The notes below the pieces were generated by a model. That model saw nothing but the letters and a program-made list of their open reading frames with translations. It was not told where the DNA came from and searched no databases. From Oxalobacteraceae bacterium (GTDB taxonomy: Bacteria > Pseudomonadota > Gammaproteobacteria > Burkholderiales > Burkholderiaceae_D), in the NCBI GenBank assembly GCA_021298555.1, contig JAJTGE010000029.1, positions 1 through 35,820 of the forward strand: a DNA stretch of 35,820 bases, written 5' to 3'. Made by a program: the position numbers and the translations under genes. This document shows, piece after piece, positions 10,151 to 20,771 of this stretch (positions within the stretch are counted from its first letter, which is position 1; each line of letters opens with the position of its first letter).

Positions 10151-10924
10151 ATGAGTTTGCTCGCAACTTCGTCGACAAACAAAAAAGCGCAACCTGAGAC
10201 GGTTGCGCTTTTTGTTTCAGACTTGCACTTGAGTCCTGACACGCCTCACACGACGGCTGCATTTTTTAAATTTTTGCAGGATGAAGCAACGCACGCTACT
10301 CACGTGTACATACTCGGCGATCTGTTTGAATATTGGCCGGGAGATGATGATATTGATTCGGCGTTTCCTCAGCAAATCTGCCATGAATTAAAGCGTGTCG
10401 CTAAGCTAGGTACCCAACTATTTTGGATGGGTGGTAACCGTGATTTTTTAATTGGGCCTGCGTTTGCCGCTGCTGCGGGAATCACGTTGCTATCCGAACC
10501 CCACATCGCAGAAATAGGCGAGCAAAAAATCCTGCTCGTGCATGGTGATGCTCAGTGCACCGACGATACTGCTTACATGGCATTTCGTTTACAAGTACGC
10601 AATCCCGAATGGCAAGCTGCCTTTCTTGCGCGGCCACTCGCCGAACGTAAAAGCATCATTGCCAGTATGCGACAAGGCAGTCGCGAAGCACAAAAAGAAA
10701 AATCCATGGAAATCATGGATGTAAATACTGATGAAATAGCTACACTATTTAAATCTCATCAGGTTCAGTTGTTAATCCACGGTCACACACACCGCCCTGG
10801 CATACACGCCACCGCAGAGGGAATGCGCTATGTGTTACCTGATTGGGATTGTGAGTCTGATGCTAAGCGCGGTGGTTGGATTTCGCTAAATAGCGAAGGT
10901 GATTTCTATCAGGTGAATCTGTAA
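10151..10924 (+). CDS. lpxH: UDP-2,3-diacylglucosamine pyrophosphatase
   Basis: LpxH hydrolyses UDP-2,3-diacylglucosamine to lipid X and UMP, a step of lipid A synthesis at the inner membrane. It is a calcineurin-like metallophosphoesterase with all metal-site blocks: SDLHLS (23-28), GDLFEYWPGDDD, GNRDF, HGD and HGHTHRPG. At 257 residues it is slightly longer than the E. coli enzyme, because about 17 residues (MSLLATSSTNKKAQPET) precede the conserved first strand. No in-frame start codon occurs between TTG at codon 3 and the conserved core, so translation must begin at or near 10151. The extension and first strand are encoded by a terminator-shaped hairpin (10182-10213). The Shine-Dalgarno signal is weak, and coupling to ppiB is likely. 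Confidence 0.95.
   Translation: MSLLATSSTNKKAQPETVALFVSDLHLSPDTPHTTAAFFKFLQDEATHATHVYILGDLFEYWPGDDDIDSAFPQQICHELKRVAKLGTQLFWMGGNRDFLIGPAFAAAAGITLLSEPHIAEIGEQKILLVHGDAQCTDDTAYMAFRLQVRNPEWQAAFLARPLAERKSIIASMRQGSREAQKEKSMEIMDVNTDEIATLFKSHQVQLLIHGHTHRPGIHATAEGMRYVLPDWDCESDAKRGGWISLNSEGDFYQVNL
10182..10217 (+). terminator. Intrinsic-terminator-like hairpin inside lpxH codons 11-21
   Basis: A perfect 13-bp stem pairs 10182-10194 (AAAAAGCGCAACC) with 10201-10213 (GGTTGCGCTTTTT) around the 6-nt loop TGAGAC. The U-rich run continues as TTTTTGTTT. It sits 38 bp after the ppiB stop, an ordinary distance for a gene's terminator, yet inside the lpxH frame. It is nearly symmetric, so it could also stop transcripts coming from cysE on the other strand. 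Confidence 0.6.
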
Positions 10925-10968
10925 GAAAACCATCGGTCTCCATTACATACTGATTCATTAAAAATCTA

Positions 10969-11715
10969 TCACTCCACCAATTTATTGAGCTTTTCTGGAT
11001 TAAATTTGTCTAGCTCAGCAACGGTCTCGCAAGCTATGCCAGCTGCTTTAAGAGCCTCTATGATTTTCACCAACTGTAGTTCCTGACTGGATGCATTGTC
11101 GATCAATCCGTGCAGCGCTTTAGACAATGGATCGTCACCGTTCGGTGTCAAACCATATGCGGCAAACATTTTAGCCGTGGCATCCTGCCCCGCTGCGGTA
11201 TCTTTTTCTATGATGCGCGCAGGATTACCAACTGCTGTTGCGCCGGCTGGTACTTCCTTGACCACTACCGCATTCGAACCCACCTTGGCACCCTCGCCTA
11301 CGGTAAACGAACCAAGTACTTTGGCACCAGCGCCTATGATGACTCCGCGTCCTAAAGTTGGATGCCGCTTGGCTCCTTTGGATAGCGAGGTACCACCCAA
11401 GGTCACGCCCTGATAGATGGTGCAATCGTCACCTACATCGGCGGTTTCACCTATGACGACCCCAAAACCATGATCGATAAATACACGCCGACCTATAGTG
11501 GCGCCAGGATGGATTTCGATACCAGTTAAGCCACGCGCCACATGGGAAATGAACCGCCCCAACCACTTAAAGCCGTGCTGCCAGCATCCACTTGCCCAAC
11601 GATGCATAACGATGGCATGCAAGCCGGGATAGCACGTCAGTACCTCCCAGGAACTGCGGGCAGCAGGATCGCGCGCCATAATGCTGGCTATGTCTTCCTT
11701 GAGGCGACTGAACAT
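10969..11715 (-). CDS. cysE: Serine O-acetyltransferase
   Basis: CysE acetylates serine with acetyl-CoA to O-acetylserine, the direct precursor of cysteine. The 248-residue protein has an N-terminal helical domain ([13 protein letters not shown]) and a left-handed beta-helix of hexapeptide repeats ([20 protein letters not shown] onwards) with the active-site DHG and the GVTLGGTSL loop. I prefer the ATG at 11715 ([10 protein letters not shown]) over a TTG four codons upstream. The gene is convergent with lpxH over a 44-bp gap with no clear terminator, and it follows rlmB by 72 bp. Confidence 0.95.
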   Translation of the reverse strand: MFSRLKEDIASIMARDPAARSSWEVLTCYPGLHAIVMHRWASGCWQHGFKWLGRFISHVARGLTGIEIHPGATIGRRVFIDHGFGVVIGETADVGDDCTIYQGVTLGGTSLSKGAKRHPTLGRGVIIGAGAKVLGSFTVGEGAKVGSNAVVVKEVPAGATAVGNPARIIEKDTAAGQDATAKMFAAYGLTPNGDDPLSKALHGLIDNASSQELQLVKIIEALKAAGIACETVAELDKFNPEKLNKLVE

Positions 11716-11787
11716 GAAATGAGCCAAATCGGTAAAAAGAGAATTTTAGGTGATTTGCGTGAACCAGACTTAATCACGCTCTAGCAG

Positions 11788-12534
11788 CTAGGCAGTCGGT
11801 GTTTTCAAACGTTGACGTCTGGCCTCATACAAACAAATACCCGAGGCGACAGAGACATTCAAACTTTCAACCGATCCCATCATGGGTAGGCTAACCAAGC
11901 GGTCGCAGTTCTCACGCGTTAGGCGGCGCAAGCCCTCGCCCTCAGAACCCATTACAAACGCCGTAGCACCTGTGTAATCGACCTCGTAGAGGGTGCTTTC
12001 CGCATCCTCCGTTGTACCGGTGATCCAGATGTCGTGCTCTTGCAGCTCGCGCATTGCCCGAGCCAAATTGGTAACCGTAATGTAAGGCACGGTATCTGCT
12101 GCACCACTGGCCACTTTTGAGGCAGTGGCATTCAGACCCACGGCTCTATCCTTGGGAGCAATCACAGCATGAACACCGGCGCCATCAGCTACGCGCAAAC
12201 ACGCACCTAAATTATGCGGATCAGTAACACCGTCTAACAGCAAAATTAAGGGGGGCCCCTGTATGCCGTCGATTAATTCCGTTAGGTTACGTGCAAGTGA
12301 CAATTCACCTGCGCTCGCCACAACGCCTTGATGACGACGCGTACCCACCATGGCATCAAGACGCTGATCATCTGCCTGAATAATGCGTACATTGGCTGAT
12401 TTGGCTGCGCGCAGCAAATCACCCATGCGTCTATCGTGGCGAGAAGCATCGACATAAATTTCTTCGATGGTAGATGCATCATGGCGTATGCGTGCTGCAA
12501 CAGCATGAAATCCGAATAGAAGTCTGTTTTTCAT
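11788..12534 (-). CDS. rlmB: 23S rRNA (guanosine-2'-O)-methyltransferase
   Basis: RlmB 2'-O-methylates G2251 in the peptidyl-transferase P-loop of 23S rRNA. It is a SpoU-class enzyme of 248 residues with an N-terminal L30e-like substrate-binding domain ([15 protein letters not shown]). The three knot motifs are present: [29 protein letters not shown] and [18 protein letters not shown]. It lies 45 bp after rnr on the same strand; the rnr-rlmB pair is widely conserved. Confidence 0.96.
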   Translation of the reverse strand: MKNRLLFGFHAVAARIRHDASTIEEIYVDASRHDRRMGDLLRAAKSANVRIIQADDQRLDAMVGTRRHQGVVASAGELSLARNLTELIDGIQGPPLILLLDGVTDPHNLGACLRVADGAGVHAVIAPKDRAVGLNATASKVASGAADTVPYITVTNLARAMRELQEHDIWITGTTEDAESTLYEVDYTGATAFVMGSEGEGLRRLTRENCDRLVSLPMMGSVESLNVSVASGICLYEARRQRLKTPTA

Positions 12535-12579
12535 TAGGTGCTATGGCTTGTTGATGATGGGCTGCATATTTACGTTTGC

Positions 12580-15009
12580 TTATTTACGTTTTTTTTGCCC
12601 AGTGCGCGCGGCTGTTTTAGCTGGTTTTACCGACCGCGCTTTTGCACTATCTGTTTTTTTTGGAGCCGCTTTTTTGGCGACTTTTTTTGATGCTTGTTTT
12701 GCTGCTTTCTTTGCACCCATTAAGCGCGATCGCCCATGGACTTCATCAGCGCGACGCGATTCATTTTTCAACTGGGTATGTATGCCGGCTTCGCGGACCA
12801 ATCTCAAGTCAATTCGGCGCGCATCAAGATCAACCCGACTCACCTGTACAGTAACTCTGTCGGTTAACTGATAACGCATGCCTGTACGTTCGCCACGCAA
12901 CTCATGGCGGGCTTCATCAAACTGAAAGTAATCTGAACCAAGGTCTGTGACGTGAACCATGCCTTCAATGAACAAGGCATCGAGCTGCACAAAAATACCA
13001 AATGACGCCACACCTGAAATCGTACCGGTGAACTCTTCACCAAGTTTGTCACGCACAAAATAGCATTTTAGCCAAGCTTCAACGTCGCGCGATGCTTCAT
13101 CTGCACGTCGCTCATTAGCCGAACAGTGGATGCCCAGCGCTTCCCAGATAGCTAAATCACCCTCAGATTTTTTCTTGCCAGCAGCGCGGTCTTTTGCTTG
13201 CATCTTGCGTGCAGCGGGAGATAACTGCGTATTGAGACTCTCAGTCTCGATACCTTTGGGGTGATAGTGCTTGCCTTGCAAAATAGCTTTAATAACGCGA
13301 TGTGTCAGTAAATCAGGGTAACGACGAATAGGGCTGGTGAAATGCGCATAGGCATCGTAAGACAATCCAAAGTGCCCGATATTTTCGGGGCTATACACCG
13401 CTTGCTGCATAGATCGCAGCAACATGGTCTGCAGCATGATGGCGTCAGGTCTGAGCTTAATTTTTTCCATCAGTTCAGCATAGTCAGATGCTGCTGGACT
13501 ATCCATTCCACCAAGCGACAATCCCAATTGCTTCAAGAAAGTACGTAGCTGAGTAAGCTTTTGTTCAGTGGGGCCCGCATGAATACGAAACATGCCGTGG
13601 TGCTTGTTACGTTCCATGAAATCGGCAGCACACACATTTGCTGCCAACATGCATTCTTCAATTAATCGGTGCGCATCATTACGGGTACGCGGAAGTATGT
13701 GTTCTATCTTTCCGGCAGCATTACAAACGATGTAGGTTTCGGTCGTTTCAAAATCAATCGCTCCTCGTACACGACGCGACTGAAATAACACCTGAAATAA
13801 ATCGTACAAATTTTGCAGATGGGGCAATATCCCCGCTCGACGCGTAGCTTCTGGTCCGCGTGTGTTACCGAGCACTGCTGCAACTTCGGTATAGGTCAGG
13901 CGCGCAGCTGAATGTATAACCGCAGGATAAAACTGATACGCATGAATATCCCCTTTGGCAGTAATTACTGCATCACACACCATCGTCAATCTATCAACAT
14001 TGGGATTTAATGAACATAAACCATTCGATAATTTTTCCGGCAGCATAGGTATGACTCTGCGGGGAAAATACACCGACGTACTCCGCTCTAGCGCATCGAC
14101 ATCGATGTCATCATTCGGTTTCACGTAATGGCTTACGTCGGCAATAGCAACGATGAGTCGAAATCCAGTGTTACGACCTATTTTTACTGGCTCACAATAA
14201 ACTGCATCATCAAAGTCGCGCGCATCCTCACCATCGATAGTCACCATGGGGATGTCGCGTAAATCGACTCGATCTTCCAGATCAGCTGGCTTAACCTCTG
14301 ATGGCAGTTTAGTAGCTGCGGCTTTAGCGGCCTGAGAAAACTCGTGCGGGACACCGTACTTGCGAACTGCAATTTCTATTTCCATGCCGGGATCATCAAT
14401 ATCTCCCAGCACTTCTATAATTTTTCCTATGGGCTGACTATAGCGGGATGGTTGCTCAGTCAGTTCAACACTAACCACCTGACCGATTTTTGCTTTACCC
14501 GGTGGAGCAGCCAGCAAAATATCGTGAGCTATGCGCTTATCTTCCGGAACAACCAACCAGACGTTGTTTTCATTCACCAAGCGTCCAATGACGTGTGTGT
14601 TGGCACGCGCTAAAACTTCAACGATGGTGCCCTCGGGGCGTCCGCGCCTATCAAGACCAATAACACGAACCTGTACGCGATCTCCGTGCAGAACTTTCTG
14701 CATTTCTTTTTCTGGGAGAAAAACATCATCACCGTCATCCGGTAATAAAAAACCGTAACCATCGCGATGACATGAAACACGCCCTTCAATAAAACTAGCG
14801 GTGTTAGCGAGTTGGATGCGGCCTTTACGATCAGGCTTAATTTGACCATCACGCTCCATAGCAGAAAGTCGACGGGTTAAACCATCCAACTCAGATTCTT
14901 TGACGGACAACGCCAAAGCAATGGAAGAAAGTGTCTGCGGGTCTGTCGCTTTACGCAGTACGCCGAGAATTTCTTCTCGACTCGGGATGCTGTACGGATA
15001 GTGGCTCAA
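12580..15009 (-). CDS. rnr: Ribonuclease R
   Basis: RNase R is a processive 3'-5' exoribonuclease that degrades structured RNA, with roles in rRNA quality control and mRNA decay. The 809-residue protein has an N-terminal helix-turn-helix-like region, cold-shock domains, the RNB catalytic domain with DGEDARDFDDAVYCEP carrying the metal-binding aspartates, and a C-terminal S1 domain (GEEFTGTISGVASFGIFVQL). It ends in a Lys/Ala-rich tail of about 45 residues. The start is TTG at 15009, giving an N-terminus (MSHYPYSIPSREEILGVLR) that fits Burkholderiales relatives. No good Shine-Dalgarno precedes it. Confidence 0.96.
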   Translation of the reverse strand: MSHYPYSIPSREEILGVLRKATDPQTLSSIALALSVKESELDGLTRRLSAMERDGQIKPDRKGRIQLANTASFIEGRVSCHRDGYGFLLPDDGDDVFLPEKEMQKVLHGDRVQVRVIGLDRRGRPEGTIVEVLARANTHVIGRLVNENNVWLVVPEDKRIAHDILLAAPPGKAKIGQVVSVELTEQPSRYSQPIGKIIEVLGDIDDPGMEIEIAVRKYGVPHEFSQAAKAAATKLPSEVKPADLEDRVDLRDIPMVTIDGEDARDFDDAVYCEPVKIGRNTGFRLIVAIADVSHYVKPNDDIDVDALERSTSVYFPRRVIPMLPEKLSNGLCSLNPNVDRLTMVCDAVITAKGDIHAYQFYPAVIHSAARLTYTEVAAVLGNTRGPEATRRAGILPHLQNLYDLFQVLFQSRRVRGAIDFETTETYIVCNAAGKIEHILPRTRNDAHRLIEECMLAANVCAADFMERNKHHGMFRIHAGPTEQKLTQLRTFLKQLGLSLGGMDSPAASDYAELMEKIKLRPDAIMLQTMLLRSMQQAVYSPENIGHFGLSYDAYAHFTSPIRRYPDLLTHRVIKAILQGKHYHPKGIETESLNTQLSPAARKMQAKDRAAGKKKSEGDLAIWEALGIHCSANERRADEASRDVEAWLKCYFVRDKLGEEFTGTISGVASFGIFVQLDALFIEGMVHVTDLGSDYFQFDEARHELRGERTGMRYQLTDRVTVQVSRVDLDARRIDLRLVREAGIHTQLKNESRRADEVHGRSRLMGAKKAAKQASKKVAKKAAPKKTDSAKARSVKPAKTAARTGQKKRK

Positions 15010-15171
15010 AAGATAGGATAGAAAGTTAGGTAAAAAAACTGAATCAGTGTATGGGAGCAGTATGCATAAGTCTGGACATATAGTTTCACTGTCTGGAGTT
15101 AAAGAGCTTATTCAAAATTATGTGCATCACAATGACCTTGTACATTAACAGAGCGAGTAAATCCTGTTTTA

Positions 15172-15199
15172 TTGACTTGCAAGATTAATCCGCTATAAT
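15172..15199 (+). promoter_or_regulatory. Sigma-70 promoter of tRNA-Leu
   Basis: There is a -35 box TTGACT (15172-15177), a 16-bp spacer and a perfect -10 box TATAAT (15194-15199). The predicted start is about 7 bases before the mature 5' end of the tRNA at 15214, so the precursor leader is very short. Confidence 0.85.
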
Positions 15200-15213
15200 C
15201 TCGCCTTCTTTTG

Positions 15214-15295
15214 GCCCACGTGGCGGAATTGGTAGACGCGCATGGTTCAGGTCCATGTGCCGCAAGGTGTGGGGGTTCGAGTCCCTCCGTGGGCA
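15214..15295 (+). tRNA. tRNA-Leu (anticodon CAG)
   Basis: This is an 82-nt class II tRNA. The acceptor arms GCCCACG (15214-15220) and CGTGGGC (15288-15294) pair perfectly, with discriminator A at 15295. The anticodon stem CATGG/CCATG encloses TTCAGGT, so the anticodon is CAG and it reads CUG. The variable arm GCCGCAAGGTGT and the T-loop GGTTCGAGTCC are present. CCA is not encoded. No terminator is visible downstream, where transcription meets oncoming minus-strand genes. Confidence 0.97.
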
Positions 15296-15420
15296 TGTGC
15301 TTTACGCCCTTTTTCTAATCGCGTCATCAGCTCTTGATGTTCACGATCCAAATCATTGAGCTTGTCCTGAGCATTTTTTAAATCACTCAAGGTTTTGTTC
15401 AAGCGTTCGTTATCTTCCAT
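15247..15420 (-). CDS. Small coiled-coil ORF, unknown function
   Basis: This is a 57-codon frame starting at ATG 15420. It overlaps the last 11 nt of the phosphoribosyltransferase gene, and an AGG-type Shine-Dalgarno lies 7 bases upstream. The first 40 residues (MEDNERLNKTLSDLKNAQDK and onwards) are highly charged with leucines at 7, 11, 14, 21, 24, 31 and 35, consistent with a short coiled coil. From about residue 43 the frame enters the antisense of tRNA-Leu and ends inside it (TGA at 15247), so the last 15 residues are simply complement of tRNA. I do not recognise a family. It may be a real small protein, a decayed remnant, or chance. Confidence 0.4.
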   Translation of the reverse strand: MEDNERLNKTLSDLKNAQDKLNDLDREHQELMTRLEKGRKAHAHGGTRTPTPCGTWT

Positions 15421-15952
15421 TCGCAATACCTGTGTAATTGGACTGCTTTAAATCATCCAAGGTCATTTGATCGTATGATTCAAATGGCTGGTGTATCCAA
15501 GGGTTGTCGGCTACATAGTGCTCATAATAATCTGGCCGCTGCACCGAATCTGCTTTGTACCAAATCACTGCCGATCGTAACTCTTGGACTTCAGGATGCT
15601 GCACAAATAACCATTCTTTGACTCTTTGCAAAGTAATACCAGAATCAACTAAATCATCGATTAAAAGTAGACGTCTGGCTAAGTTAGTTGTCGTAGAACT
15701 TATGCTGTTAGCGATCAGTAAATCGCCGCGCTGAGTACCTCCAGCATCACGATAGGAACTCACTGAAAGTATGGCCAAAGGAACCTTAAACAAACGTGAA
15801 AAAATATCTCCCGGACGTAATCCACCTCGCGCAAGACATAGGACCTGATCAAATTTCCACTGCGAATCAGCTACCTTTCTGGCCAAACTTTCAATGGAGC
15901 GATGGTAGTCGTCCCATGAAATCTGCAAATCACCCGTATGCTCTTTGGACAT
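15410..15952 (-). CDS. Purine phosphoribosyltransferase-like protein (Gpt/COG2236 type)
   Basis: This 180-residue type I phosphoribosyltransferase has the PRPP-binding motif LLLIDDLVDSGITL at 95-108 and an upstream loop CLARGGLRPGD (39-49) typical of xanthine/guanine/hypoxanthine salvage enzymes. The expected reaction is purine base plus PRPP to nucleotide and pyrophosphate, in the cytoplasm. Base specificity cannot be told from these motifs. It lies 12 bp after purA on the same strand, so a role in purine salvage next to AMP synthesis is reasonable. Confidence 0.9.
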   Translation of the reverse strand: MSKEHTGDLQISWDDYHRSIESLARKVADSQWKFDQVLCLARGGLRPGDIFSRLFKVPLAILSVSSYRDAGGTQRGDLLIANSISSTTTNLARRLLLIDDLVDSGITLQRVKEWLFVQHPEVQELRSAVIWYKADSVQRPDYYEHYVADNPWIHQPFESYDQMTLDDLKQSNYTGIANGR

Positions 15953-15964
15953 CGTACGGTTGTG

Positions 15965-18309
<2,345 letters not shown>

Positions 18310-18314
18310 GACAA

Positions 18315-18515
18315 TCAAGCTTCAGAAAGGAAGAATCGTAGAACGAGCAGAAGGATACCAAAGACGATAGCAAGCAAGCCAAAAAACCGGATCTGACCAT
18401 CCGTCATACTTGCCAGCTGCAAGAAGGTCTGCCGCCAGCGCCCAGGAGAAATAAAAGGAAACAACCCCTCAAGCAGGAACAGCAGACCGAGTGTGATCAA
18501 CAAGCTGTACGACAC
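18315..18515 (-). CDS. DUF2065 small membrane protein (YjeT-like)
   Basis: This 66-residue protein has two predicted membrane helices ([18 protein letters not shown] and [21 protein letters not shown]) joined by a short polar loop with SPGRWRQ, which is typical of DUF2065. Function is unknown. Position directly after hflC and before purA matches E. coli yjeT. The start is GTG at 18515, with TAAGG overlapping the hflC stop codon region about 7 bases upstream. Confidence 0.9.
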   Translation of the reverse strand: MSYSLLITLGLLFLLEGLFPFISPGRWRQTFLQLASMTDGQIRFFGLLAIVFGILLLVLRFFLSEA

Positions 18516-18524
18516 CCAGCAACC

Positions 18525-19403
18525 TTATTTACGGGCGCCGCCGGGTGCCTTGAAATACTTTAGGAACTCCGAGTTAGGATCAATTACCAAAACATCGCTG
18601 CGTGTTTTAAAGCTCTCACGATAGGCTTCAAGACTACGTATGAATTTATAGAATTCTGGATTCTGACCAAAGGCCTGCGCATAAATACGAGCAGCTTTGG
18701 CATCGCCCTCACCTCGTACAGATTCAGCCTGGCGATATGCTTCAGCAAGTATCACAATACGCTGACGATCGGCATCGGCACGAATTTTTTCGGACTCCGC
18801 AGAACCTGTGGAACGCAATTCATTCGCTACCCGTGCACGCTCAGATTTCATACGCTCATATACAGAGTTGTTAATCTGCTCGACGTAGTCAACACGCTTT
18901 AGACGGACATCGATAATTTGGCCACCTATCTGTTTGGCTTCTTCAGATACTTTGTTACGAATGGCATCCATTACTTTTCCGCGCTCACCGGAGATTACTT
19001 CACGCACTGTGCGTTTAGTAATTTCATCGTTCAGTGCTGCTTTAACGATTTGTGCCATCCGGTCCTGAGCGCGACGTTCGTCACCACCAAAACTAATGAA
19101 ATACAGTCGCGGATCAACGATGCGCCATTTTACGAACGCATCGACCAGTATGTTTTTCTTTTCTGCAGTAATGAAGCGATCAGGCTCAGGTGTATCCAAA
19201 GTCAAAATGCGCTTATCTAAAAAAATCACATTTTGAAATGGTGGTGGTAATTTGAAATGCAGACCAGGCTCTTTGATGACTTCTTTTACCTCACCCAGAG
19301 CAAACACAATAGCGAACTGACGCTGATCAACAACGAACAAGGTGGACATTAATATCGCCAGCGCAATCACGCCGGCAATAGCGGAAGATATAACGCGGTT
19401 CAT
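18525..19403 (-). CDS. hflC: FtsH protease modulator HflC
   Basis: HflC is an inner-membrane SPFH/Band-7 protein that assembles with HflK into a large periplasmic cage around the FtsH protease and tunes degradation of membrane proteins. The 292-residue product has one N-terminal membrane helix (about residues 5-25), then the SPFH domain (GLHFKLPPPFQNVIFLDKRI) and a long charged helix (RVANELRSTGSAESEKIRAD). Its ATG overlaps the hflK stop by one base (TAATG), so translation is coupled. Confidence 0.96.
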   Translation of the reverse strand: MNRVISSAIAGVIALAILMSTLFVVDQRQFAIVFALGEVKEVIKEPGLHFKLPPPFQNVIFLDKRILTLDTPEPDRFITAEKKNILVDAFVKWRIVDPRLYFISFGGDERRAQDRMAQIVKAALNDEITKRTVREVISGERGKVMDAIRNKVSEEAKQIGGQIIDVRLKRVDYVEQINNSVYERMKSERARVANELRSTGSAESEKIRADADRQRIVILAEAYRQAESVRGEGDAKAARIYAQAFGQNPEFYKFIRSLEAYRESFKTRSDVLVIDPNSEFLKYFKAPGGARK

Positions 19404-20713
19404 TATCTGCCCTCCCTGTCACGCGAGCTTCGACTGTCTCGGACTCGTGGCTCAGGAGCTCGTGCACCCTCTGCAGCCGGTTGGGATTCACCCGCAGCCG
19501 GGGTCGGTGCACGCATTCCGGCAACGGACTCAGCAGCTGTCTGGGCGATAAGTTTATCCAGAGGTAAGTAGATCATGCTGTTGCTGGATTTGGTATCCAC
19601 CATAACCTTGGTTGTACTTGTAAAAATCTGCTGCATTGCTTCGATGTACATACGATCACGGGTAATACCCGGTGCTTTTTGGTATTCAACAAGAATTTTG
19701 GAAAAGCGTGATGCTTCACCCTCAGCATTAGCCACAACTTGTGAGCGATAGCCTTCCGATTCTTGTAGTAAGCGTGACGCTGCACCGCGCGCCTTAGGCA
19801 CTACATCATTGGCGTAGGCCTGACCCTCGTTTTTCTGTCGCTCACGGTCCTGACCAGCCTTAACAGCATCATCAAAGGAGGCTTGTACTTGCTCAGGAGG
19901 CTGAACTGCTTGCATAGTAACGTTGGTGACCAACACCCCAATTTTGTAGCGATCTAAAATCTGCTGCATTAATGCGCTGGTGTCGAAAGCTACTTTCTCG
20001 CGGCCCTCGTAAAGTACGAAATCCATTTTGCTTTTACCGACAATTTCTCGTATGGCAGTCTCAGCAACCTCTTTTACTGTTTCTTCCTGATCGCGGTTAT
20101 TGAACACCCATTCCGAGGCATCTTTGAGTCGGTATTGAACAGCAAACTGAATGTCGATGATATTTTCATCGTCAGTGAGCATCAAGGATTCGCGTGCAAG
20201 TTTGTTACGTACATTGCTGCGATAACCAATCTCAACGGTTCTAACCTGAGACAGGTTAACCACTTCGTGAGATTGAATCGGATAAGGCCAGCGCCAGTTA
20301 AAACCAGGTTGAGTTGAATGGCTAAATTTACCAAAGGTCATGATGACGCCAGTTTGGCCTTCTTGAATGATAAAAAAGCCGCTGACCAACCAAAGAAAAC
20401 CAATGACAACGGCAACAACACCCGCGCTGATACCTGCGCCATGCCCGTCAGTCGGAGAACCGCCATCGTCGCCGCCACGACCGCCGCCTTTTCCACCAAA
20501 CAGTCGATTCAGGCGTTGATTGAAATCACGCCATAGTTGATCGAGATCAGGGGGGCCGTCTGTCGGCTTGCGACCGTTTTGCCGTGAGTCCTGTTCGTTA
20601 TTGTCTTGTGATCCGCGACCCCAGCGTGGGTCGTTCAGTGAAAAACTGATGCCGAATTTCTTAGCTAGAGATCCGAGCTTGCTGTGGCGTTCCGAGTTAA
20701 GGTCTTTTTTCAT
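19403..20713 (-). CDS. hflK: FtsH protease modulator HflK
   Basis: HflK is the partner of HflC in the FtsH-regulating membrane complex. The 436-residue product has a cytoplasmic N-terminus rich in Gly and Asp (GGKGGGRGGDDGG), one membrane helix (AGVVAVVIGFLWLVSGFFII), the SPFH domain (EGQTGVIMTFGKF onwards), a helical region with EGYRSQVVANAEGEASRF, and a low-complexity Ala/Pro/Arg tail. Before the usual start region SLNDPRWGRG it has about 24 extra residues (MKKDLNSERHSKLGSLAKKF) with no alternative start codon nearby. The Shine-Dalgarno is weak. Confidence 0.95.
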   Translation of the reverse strand: MKKDLNSERHSKLGSLAKKFGISFSLNDPRWGRGSQDNNEQDSRQNGRKPTDGPPDLDQLWRDFNQRLNRLFGGKGGGRGGDDGGSPTDGHGAGISAGVVAVVIGFLWLVSGFFIIQEGQTGVIMTFGKFSHSTQPGFNWRWPYPIQSHEVVNLSQVRTVEIGYRSNVRNKLARESLMLTDDENIIDIQFAVQYRLKDASEWVFNNRDQEETVKEVAETAIREIVGKSKMDFVLYEGREKVAFDTSALMQQILDRYKIGVLVTNVTMQAVQPPEQVQASFDDAVKAGQDRERQKNEGQAYANDVVPKARGAASRLLQESEGYRSQVVANAEGEASRFSKILVEYQKAPGITRDRMYIEAMQQIFTSTTKVMVDTKSSNSMIYLPLDKLIAQTAAESVAGMRAPTPAAGESQPAAEGARAPEPRVRDSRSSRDREGR

Positions 20714-20771
20714 CTTGAATGAAACGCTGATTCAATGCCAACGGAGGTTGGCACCATCGTCAATTGTGCAG

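Noticed and set aside
15108-15296. Minus-strand ORF of 62 codons starting MPTEGLEPPHLAAHGPEP
   Set aside because: It is the antisense of tRNA-Leu, a well-known spurious ORF produced by tRNA arms.
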